Origin: Alphaproteobacteria bacterium
GTDB taxonomy: Bacteria > Pseudomonadota > Alphaproteobacteria > Rhizobiales > Aestuariivirgaceae
Assembly: GCA_020441605.1 (NCBI GenBank)
Contig: JAGRLX010000245.1
Coordinates: forward strand, 1-9,155
DNA: 9,155 bases
Direction: 5' to 3'
Shown: in pieces, positions 1-4,666 of the stretch
Numbering within the stretch: the first letter of the stretch is position 1
Layout: the number at the start of each line of letters is the position of its first letter
Program-made: the position numbers and the translations under genes
Notes under the pieces: generated by a model
What the model saw: only the letters and a program-made list of their open reading frames with translations
What the model was told of the DNA's origin: nothing
The model's database searches: none

Positions 1-438
1 CTCGGCGAGCAGGGCGCCGAGCAATTGCTCGGTCAGGGCGACATGCTCTACATGGCTGGCGGCGGCCGCATCTCGCGCCTGCACGCGCCCTTCGTTGCCG
101 ACGATGAGGTCGAGAAGATCGTCAGCTTCCTCAAGTCGCAAGGCGCGCCGGAATATGTGGAGGCGGTGACCGAGGAAACCGACGAGGGCGGTTATGGCGA
201 AGCCGGCGCGACCGAGATGGCCGGCGGCGGATCCGGCGACGACCTCTACGACCAGGCCGTGGCCGTCGTTCTCCGCGACAAGAAGGTCTCGACCAGCTAT
301 GTCCAGCGGCGGCTCCAGGTCGGCTACAACAAGGCCGCCAGCCTGATCGAACGCATGGAGAAAGAAGGGCTGATTTCGGCTGCCAATGCCACCGGCAAGC
401 GCGAGATTCTGGTACCGGGCGACAGCGCGCGCGAATGA
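1..438 (+). CDS. ftsK: DNA translocase FtsK, C-terminal end (5' truncated by window)
   Basis: FtsK is the septal, membrane-anchored ATPase that pumps chromosomal DNA through the closing division site and activates dimer resolution at dif. Only the last 145 residues are present; the frame is open from base 1, so the gene begins upstream of the window. The first residues (GEQGAEQLLGQGDMLYM, then RISRLHAPFVADDEVEKIVSFLK) match the end of the RecA-like motor domain. A Glu/Gly-rich linker of about 35 residues follows. From about base 238 a winged-helix gamma domain appears (YDQAVAVVLRDKKVSTSYVQ, then GYNKAASLIERMEKEGLIS), which in this family reads KOPS polarity sequences and contacts XerD. The stop is TGA at 436-438. 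lolA follows 90 bp downstream on the same strand, an order common in alphaproteobacteria. SpoIIIE/FtsK paralogues share the fold, but the gamma domain and context favour the division FtsK. Confidence 0.93.
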   Translation, partial: LGEQGAEQLLGQGDMLYMAGGGRISRLHAPFVADDEVEKIVSFLKSQGAPEYVEAVTEETDEGGYGEAGATEMAGGGSGDDLYDQAVAVVLRDKKVSTSYVQRRLQVGYNKAASLIERMEKEGLISAANATGKREILVPGDSARE

Positions 439-516
439 GTGCCTCAAAATCGGCGGGTTCTTGCCGATAAGAGCCGCATAACCTACACACCGGAAAGGAA
501 GTCCGGCACTGATTCT

Positions 517-524
517 GGAAAGGG
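517..524 (+). promoter_or_regulatory. Shine-Dalgarno site fixing the lolA start
   Basis: GGAAAGGG lies 4 bases before the ATG at 529. It supports that ATG over the in-frame GTG at 439, which sits directly after the ftsK stop and would add 30 non-signal-like residues ahead of the export signal. Confidence 0.6.
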
Positions 525-528
525 CACG

Positions 529-1173
529 ATGAACAGTCTCGCACGTCTTACCCGCCGCAGCCTTCTTGGCCTTGGCATCGCCGCGCTGGTTGTGGCGCCG
601 GCCCTCGCCGCCAAGCCGCTCAAGGTGACCGCCGAACAGGCGAGGTCGATCGACGCCATTTCGGACTATATCAACGGCTTCAAGACGATGCAGGGCGAGT
701 TCACCCAGATAAGCCCGAAGGGCAGCCTGTCGCGCGGCGTCTTCTACATCGCCAAGCCAGGCAAGATGCGTTTCGAGTATGCGCCGCCCAATCCCTTCCT
801 GATCGTCGCCGACGGCAAGTGGCTCACCATCAAGAACCGGGCCAAGGAGAAGGGTGACCAGTTTCCCCTGTCGCAGACACCGCTGCGCCTCGTCCTGGCC
901 AACAAGGTCGATCTCGTCCGCGACACCCATATCCTTGCCTTCGAGGAGCAGGATGGCATGACCTCCGTGACCCTGGAGGACAAGGAAAACAATCTCGGCA
1001 ACGGACAGCTGACCCTGATCTTCGACCAGAACCGCAAGGAACTGCAGCAATGGGTGGTGACCGACAGCAAGGGCCGCCGCACCACAGTATCGCTGGAAAA
1101 CGTCATGGCCGGGGTCAAGACCGATCCCAAGCTTTTCGTGGTCAAGATCGAGCGCAAGAAGCGCGATCGTTGA
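529..1173 (+). CDS. lolA: Outer-membrane lipoprotein carrier protein LolA
   Basis: LolA is the periplasmic chaperone that takes lipoproteins released by the LolCDE ABC transporter and passes them to the outer membrane. The 214-residue product starts with an export signal: basic MNSLARLTRR, a hydrophobic stretch at about 11-23, and an ALA-A cleavage site after residue 27. The mature part has the LolA pattern: a Tyr-Ile-Asn helix followed by KTMQGEFTQISPKGSLSRGVFYIAKPGKMRFEY, then PNPFLIVADGKWLTI and, near the end, LTLIFDQNRKELQQWVVTDSKG. The signal contains T-R-R-S-L-L, which resembles a twin-arginine motif, so Tat rather than Sec export is possible. The gene lies between ftsK and xth on the same strand. 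The ATG at 529 is chosen because it has a good ribosome-binding site and puts the signal peptide at the N-terminus. The family call is secure. Confidence 0.9.
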   Translation: MNSLARLTRRSLLGLGIAALVVAPALAAKPLKVTAEQARSIDAISDYINGFKTMQGEFTQISPKGSLSRGVFYIAKPGKMRFEYAPPNPFLIVADGKWLTIKNRAKEKGDQFPLSQTPLRLVLANKVDLVRDTHILAFEEQDGMTSVTLEDKENNLGNGQLTLIFDQNRKELQQWVVTDSKGRRTTVSLENVMAGVKTDPKLFVVKIERKKRDR

Positions 1174-1226
1174 CAGGGCGATTTCGCCACTTGCATGACG
1201 GCCTTGGCCGGCGCTAAGCCTCGCCC

Positions 1227-2033
1227 ATGAGTCTCAAGATCGTCACATGGAACATCAATTCGGTGCGCCTGCGCATCGGCCAAGTCACCCGTTTGCTGGA
1301 ACTCTGGCAACCCGATGTCTTGTGCCTGCAGGAAACCAAATGCCCGCAGGGACAGTTTCCTTCGGCCCCATTGAAGGAGATGGGCTATACCCACATCGCC
1401 GAGGCCGGACAGAAAGGCTATCATGGTGTGGCCATCGTGTCGCGCATCCCCTTCGCCGGACAGGATGTCCGCCAGTTCTGCGCCAAGGACGATTGCCGTC
1501 ACATCGCGGTCTCCCTGGCGATGCCGAAGCCGGTGACCATTCACAATCTCTATGTGCCGGCCGGGGGCGACGAGCCCGATCCGGAGAACAATGAGAAATT
1601 CGCGCACAAGCTGCAGTTCCTCGATGAACTGGAACGCTGGTTCGGCGCGGGCTCCATACCGCCCGGCCATGAAGGCATCGTGGTTGGCGATCTCAACATC
1701 GCCCCGCTCGAACACGATGTCTGGTCGCACAAGAATCTGCTGAAGGTAGTGAGCCATACCCCAGTTGAAACTTCTGGCCTCAATCGCGTGCAGCAGGCCG
1801 GAGGATGGGTCGATGTCATGCGCCAGCACGTTCCGCCGGACCAGAAGCTCTATACCTGGTGGAGCTATCGAGCCAAGGACTGGGACACTGCCGACAAGGG
1901 ACGGCGCCTCGATCATATCTGGACGAGCCCATCCCTGGCGCAATCATGCTCGTCCATCAGCGTGCTGCGCGAGGCCCGGGGCTGGACCCAGGCGTCGGAC
2001 CATGTGCCGGTCATGGCACGGTTCGATCTATAG
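1227..2033 (+). CDS. xth: Exodeoxyribonuclease III (AP endonuclease, Xth family)
   Basis: This Mg-dependent nuclease cleaves DNA 5' to abasic sites and removes 3' blocking groups in base-excision repair; it also has 3'-5' exonuclease activity on duplex DNA. At 268 residues it matches the usual family length. Signature motifs of the exonuclease-endonuclease-phosphatase fold appear in order: TWNINS (7-12), LQETK with metal-ligand Glu36, NLYVPAGGD with Tyr109, VGDLNIAP with Asp155 and Asn157, TWWSYR (210-214), RRLDHIW with Asp229, and ASDHVPV with catalytic Asp258 and His259. All expected catalytic residues are present, so it should be active. It follows lolA by 53 bp with no clear Shine-Dalgarno before the ATG. 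Its stop codon overlaps the stop of the opposing gene at 2028-2492 by 6 bp. A protein-only alternative such as ExoA is the same family. Confidence 0.95.
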   Translation: MSLKIVTWNINSVRLRIGQVTRLLELWQPDVLCLQETKCPQGQFPSAPLKEMGYTHIAEAGQKGYHGVAIVSRIPFAGQDVRQFCAKDDCRHIAVSLAMPKPVTIHNLYVPAGGDEPDPENNEKFAHKLQFLDELERWFGAGSIPPGHEGIVVGDLNIAPLEHDVWSHKNLLKVVSHTPVETSGLNRVQQAGGWVDVMRQHVPPDQKLYTWWSYRAKDWDTADKGRRLDHIWTSPSLAQSCSSISVLREARGWTQASDHVPVMARFDL

Positions 2034-2492
2034 GTCGCGAAACGACTTTCCCCGGGCGAGCATGCCCTGGATGGGCTCCAGGTCCGCCATGGCGCCCTCG
2101 AGTTTGCGTGCCAGCGCCGCAAAGACCGCCGCGCCGAACTCGGGATATTCTGCCGCCACCCGCATGAACAGCGCCCGGTCGATGCGGGCTGCCGCGAGGG
2201 ATTCGCTCGCCCGCACACTGACCGCGTAGGGTAGGTCCCCGATCATCGCCACTTCGCCCACCATGGCACCGGGGCCAGCAGAACCGACCTTGTCGTCGGC
2301 GGAATAGATATCGGCGCGGCCACTGAGGATCAGATAGGCCGACCCGCCCCGCAGTCCCTGCTTGAGGATCACGTCACCGGCATCGAAGCCCTGCCGCACG
2401 GCTGAAAATGCCAACAACTGCAGGTGAACCGGCTCGCAGTCGGCAAAAATCGGAATGCTCCGAAAGGTCTCGGCATCAGCCCTGACGCTCAT
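2028..2492 (-). CDS. Small cyclic-nucleotide-binding-fold protein (CNBD only, no DNA-binding domain)
   Basis: The 154-residue product is essentially one cyclic-nucleotide-binding (CRP-like) beta-barrel. The segment FRSIPIFADCEPVHLQLLAFS leads into the barrel, followed by FDAGDVILKQG, AYLILSGRADIYSADD and the phosphate-binding cassette region GEVAMIGDLPYAVSVRA (79-95). A C-terminal helix follows (AALARKLEGAMADLEPIQGM). There is no helix-turn-helix, so it is not a transcription factor by itself. The Arg of the usual PR(S/T)A cassette, which grips the cyclic phosphate, is Tyr89 here, so cNMP binding is doubtful. The gene is downstream of the response regulator on the same strand (105-bp gap) and probably co-transcribed. 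In Brucella, as I recall, the regulator OtpR sits beside a gene annotated as a cAMP-dependent kinase regulatory subunit; this looks like the same pair. A GTG at 2516 could add 8 residues, but ATG 2492 has the ribosome-binding site. Confidence 0.85.
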   Translation of the reverse strand: MSVRADAETFRSIPIFADCEPVHLQLLAFSAVRQGFDAGDVILKQGLRGGSAYLILSGRADIYSADDKVGSAGPGAMVGEVAMIGDLPYAVSVRASESLAAARIDRALFMRVAAEYPEFGAAVFAALARKLEGAMADLEPIQGMLARGKSFRDL

Positions 2493-2496
2493 GCCA

Positions 2497-2503
2497 TCCT
2501 CCC
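2497..2503 (-). promoter_or_regulatory. Shine-Dalgarno site of the cyclic-nucleotide-fold gene
   Basis: On the minus strand GGGAGGA lies 4 bases before ATG 2492. It falls inside the longer frame that begins with GTG at 2516, so it argues for the shorter protein. Confidence 0.65.
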
Positions 2504-2553
2504 GGCCTGCCAACACCCAGCGGCGCCCCTTGGCATTGCCTCACCTGCGAATC

Positions 2554-2589
2554 CCCAATCAACCCCCTTTGCATAAGAGGCCGATTGGG
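2554..2589 (-). other. Stem-loop between the response regulator and the cyclic-nucleotide-fold gene
   Basis: CCCAATC (read on the minus strand from 2589) pairs perfectly with GATTGGG (ending at 2554). Inside it, CCTCTT can pair with AAGGGG around a 5-base loop, with one G-T wobble. The structure begins 8 bases past the regulator stop codon at 2598. No U-run follows, so it could be a partial terminator, an RNA-processing site or a 3'-end stabiliser rather than a full intrinsic terminator. Confidence 0.45.
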
Positions 2590-2597
2590 CGGCAAGA

Positions 2598-3284
2598 TCA
2601 AGGGACGAGCTTGTAGCCGCCGCCCTCTGTCACCAGGATCTCGGCATGGGCCGGATCGCGCTCGATCTTCTGGCGCAGCCGGTAGACGTGGGTTTCCAGG
2701 GTATGGGTGGTAACGCCGGCATTGTAGCCCCACACGTCATGCAGCAGCACGTCGCGGCTGACGACCTGCTCGCCCGCGCGGAGCAGGAACTTGATGATGG
2801 CGGTTTCCTTCTCGGTCAGCCGCACCTTCCTGTTGTCTTCCCGGATCAGCATCTTGGCCGAAGGCTTGAAGGTATAGGGTCCGACCTTGAAGATCGCGTC
2901 CTCGCTCTGTTCGTGCTGGCGGAGATGCGCCCTGATCCGGGCGAGAAGCACGCCGAAGCGGAAGGGTTTGGTAACATAATCGTTGGCGCCGGAATCGAGC
3001 CCGAGGATGGTGTCCGAATCCGATGTCTGGCCGGTCAGCATGATGACTGGCCCCTTGTAGCCGTTGCGGCGGATGATCTTGCAGGCCTCGCGCCCATCCA
3101 TGTCCGGCAGATTGACATCGAGAATGACCAGATCGGCGTGATCCGCCTTGACCGCCTTCACACCCGCCGTAGCGCTGGCCACGTCGGCAACGACGAATTC
3201 GTCATGCAGGGAGAACTGTTCCTTGAGCGTCTCGCGCAGCATGTCGTCGTCGTCGATGATGATGATCTTTTTCGTGGTGCCCAT
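2598..3284 (-). CDS. cenR: OmpR/PhoB-type response regulator, probable CenR (OtpR) orthologue
   Basis: This 228-residue protein is a two-domain transcriptional response regulator. The receiver domain (about 5-120) has the acidic pocket at Asp11-Asp14, phospho-acceptor Asp56 (LVILDVNLPDMDG), Thr84 (IMLTGQ) and Lys106 (DYVTKPF). The C-terminal winged helix (about 131-227) has LTEKETAIIKFLL, a recognition helix around THTLETHVYRLRQKI, and the hairpin ending EGGGYKLVP. The ATG at 3284 follows a modest GGGA. No histidine kinase is adjacent, so the partner (CenK-like) must be encoded elsewhere. The CenR assignment rests on overall type, on location near leuS-lptE-holA, which I recall as the neighbourhood of Caulobacter cenR, and on the cyclic-nucleotide-fold gene downstream as at Brucella otpR. 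CenR regulates envelope and division genes and is essential in several species. The response-regulator call is certain; the orthology is an inference. Confidence 0.88.
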   Translation of the reverse strand: MGTTKKIIIIDDDDMLRETLKEQFSLHDEFVVADVASATAGVKAVKADHADLVILDVNLPDMDGREACKIIRRNGYKGPVIMLTGQTSDSDTILGLDSGANDYVTKPFRFGVLLARIRAHLRQHEQSEDAIFKVGPYTFKPSAKMLIREDNRKVRLTEKETAIIKFLLRAGEQVVSRDVLLHDVWGYNAGVTTHTLETHVYRLRQKIERDPAHAEILVTEGGGYKLVP

Positions 3285-3331
3285 GAATCCCGTCCGAAAT
3301 GCGGTTTTGTTCCTGTCGGTTCAGATGTTAG

Positions 3332-3376
3332 GGTGAGACTTGTGCGATTAAAAGACATTACGCAACACAACTCACC
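3332..3376. promoter_or_regulatory. Large imperfect inverted repeat in the divergent cenR / L,D-transpeptidase gap
   Basis: GGTGAG at 3332-3337 is matched by CTCACC at 3371-3376, and TTGTG at 3340-3344 by CACAA at 3366-3370. CG at 3345-3346 pairs with CG at 3361-3362. The centre (3347-3360) is AT-rich. The arms are 15 and 16 bases long with small bulges. The repeat ends directly before the GTG start at 3377 and lies about 48 bp upstream of the cenR ATG, so it is well placed as an operator for either gene or as an RNA hairpin covering the transpeptidase start. The whole intergenic gap is 92 bp (3285-3376). Confidence 0.5.
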
Positions 3377-3910
3377 GTGACGAGATCCATCACCACACTT
3401 CACGTTCGCGCGATCAACATGGGTGCCCAGACCGGCATCCTCAGCATCGGCAACATGCATTTCCGCTGTTCGCTGGGCCGCTCCGGCCGAAAGTGCCTCA
3501 AGCGCGAGGGCGATGGCGCGACGCCGGTCGGCGCCTGGGACTTTCGCCGCATCTTCTACCGCGGCGACCGCATGAAGCCGCCACGCGCGTCAGCCGGGCC
3601 TCGCGCCTTGCGGCCCTTCGACGGCTGGTGCGAAACCGTCGGTGACCGCAACTACAATCGCCTCGTCAGGATGCCCTATGCCGCCAGCCACGAGACCATG
3701 ACGCGGCAGGACCACCTCTACGACATCGTGGTGGAACTCTCGCACAACGAACGCCCGCGGGTGCAAGGTCACGGCAGTGCGGTGTTCTTTCACCTGCGTG
3801 ACCCCGATGGCGGGCCCACCGCAGGCTGCATCGCCGTGTCGGAGCGCGACATGAGGGTCATTCTTGCCCATTGCCGGCGGCGCAACCGGATTGTCATCAC
3901 CGCGAACTAG
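3377..3910 (+). CDS. L,D-transpeptidase family protein (YkuD domain), no signal peptide
   Basis: The 177-residue product carries a YkuD-type catalytic motif: HGSAVFFHL followed by DGGPTAGCIAVS, giving His139 and nucleophile Cys151. Earlier conserved stretches are LGRSGRKCLKREGDGATPVGAWDFRRIFYR (33-62) and DHLYDIVVELSHN. Enzymes of this family make 3-3 peptide cross-links in peptidoglycan or attach proteins to it. This short subgroup, common in alphaproteobacteria, usually has only the catalytic domain. No hydrophobic signal or anchor is visible at the N-terminus, which is odd for a periplasmic enzyme. The GTG at 3377 is chosen because the family begins around the segment ITTLHVRA; an ATG at 3419 would remove that. 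Neither has a clear Shine-Dalgarno. The gene diverges from cenR, and its 3' end overlaps yggS by 14 bp convergently. Substrate and localisation are not shown by sequence. Confidence 0.85.
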   Translation: MTRSITTLHVRAINMGAQTGILSIGNMHFRCSLGRSGRKCLKREGDGATPVGAWDFRRIFYRGDRMKPPRASAGPRALRPFDGWCETVGDRNYNRLVRMPYAASHETMTRQDHLYDIVVELSHNERPRVQGHGSAVFFHLRDPDGGPTAGCIAVSERDMRVILAHCRRRNRIVITAN

Positions 3911-4574
3911 CGGGCGGCGGGCGATGCCCGAAAATTGCCGAACCGACCCGCACGTGCGTGGCACCGCAGGCGATCGCGACGGCAAAATCGCCGCTCATGC
4001 CCATGCTGAGGGCGGAAAGCCCATTGCGGCCGGCAATGGCCCGCAACAACTCGAAGTGAGGACGCGGATCCTCATCGACCGGCGGGATGCACATGAGGCC
4101 AGCGATCTCGAGCCCATAATCCTTGCGGCAAGTGGCGATGAAGGCGTCGGCCGCTTCCGGCGCGATGCCTGCCTTCTGGTCTTCGTGCCCGGTATTGACC
4201 TGTATGAACAGGTCGAGCTTCCGCTTCTGCTTGTTCATCTCGGCCGCGATGGCTGCGGCGATCTTGGGCCGGTCGACGGTGTGGATGGCATCGAAGAGCG
4301 CCACCGCCTCGGCCGTCTTGTTGGATTGCAGCGGCCCGATGAGATGAAGCTCGAGACCGGGATAGCGGGCCTTGAGCGCCGGCCATTTGGCCTTGGCCTC
4401 CTGAACCCGGTTTTCGCCAAAGACGCGCTGGCCCGCCTCGATGACGGGCGCGATGTCGGGCGCCTCGAAGGTCTTGCTCACGGCGATCAGGTGGATCTCC
4501 GAGGCCGCGCGTCCGACCGCCGCGGCGGCCGCTGCAATCCCCGTTGTGACATGGTCCAATCCAGCATGGGTCAT
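3897..4574 (-). CDS. yggS: YggS-family PLP-binding protein (PLP homeostasis)
   Basis: YggS/PLPBP proteins are single-domain TIM-barrel proteins related to the N-terminal domain of alanine racemase. They bind pyridoxal 5'-phosphate and buffer its cellular level, with no known enzymatic turnover. The 225-residue product has the PLP-lysine motif IAVSKTF with Lys34, [12 protein letters not shown] (54-64), [10 protein letters not shown] (77-86), [26 protein letters not shown] (190-197), and the phosphate-binding segment VRVGSAIFG near the C-terminus. Length and motifs are all typical. The ATG at 4574 lacks a strong Shine-Dalgarno. It is divergent from leuS, with 92 bp between the yggS start and the preferred leuS start, so the two promoters must lie in or near that gap. 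It overlaps the L,D-transpeptidase gene tail to tail. Confidence 0.93.
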   Translation of the reverse strand: MTHAGLDHVTTGIAAAAAAVGRAASEIHLIAVSKTFEAPDIAPVIEAGQRVFGENRVQEAKAKWPALKARYPGLELHLIGPLQSNKTAEAVALFDAIHTVDRPKIAAAIAAEMNKQKRKLDLFIQVNTGHEDQKAGIAPEAADAFIATCRKDYGLEIAGLMCIPPVDEDPRPHFELLRAIAGRNGLSALSMGMSGDFAVAIACGATHVRVGSAIFGHRPPPASSR

Positions 4575-4655
4575 GGCCAGCGCTTATGGCCATGCTTGCA
4601 GCCTATTTCAAGGACTGGTACTGGCTCTGGCCAAACCCACATCCGACAAACCGGC

Positions 4656-4659
4656 AGGA
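4656..4659 (+). promoter_or_regulatory. Shine-Dalgarno site supporting a TTG start for leuS
   Basis: AGGA within GGCAGGAC lies 7 bases before TTG 4667. The next codons read [14 protein letters not shown], the usual LeuRS N-terminus, which supports this start over ATG 4586. Confidence 0.55.
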
Positions 4660-4666
4660 CCCGATC

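Noticed and set aside
439..528. GTG 439 as the lolA start
   Set aside because: It would bury the signal peptide behind 30 polar residues; ATG 529 has a good Shine-Dalgarno. The short TCGGC/GCCGA repeat in this gap is too small to call a terminator.
1177..1188. GGCGATTTCGCC palindrome between lolA and xth
   Set aside because: Only 4-5 pairs with a tiny loop and no T-run; expected by chance at this GC content.
744..1943. 399-codon minus-strand frame across lolA and xth
   Set aside because: It spans two well-supported genes and their gap, with a compositionally skewed translation and no domain; a shadow frame.
2646..3380. 244-codon plus-strand frame opposite cenR
   Set aside because: It mirrors the regulator gene; its Asp/Val-rich stretches are the complement of the receiver-domain codons.
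4596..4624. TTGCAG / TACTGG promoter-like pair before leuS
   Set aside because: The -10 match is poor; mentioned only as weak support for the TTG start and not called as a promoter.
4586..4666. Leucine attenuator leader peptide or T-box before leuS
   Set aside because: The short segment has no leucine-codon run and no terminator/antiterminator pair, and it is in frame with leuS, not a separate peptide. T-box elements are not expected in alphaproteobacteria.
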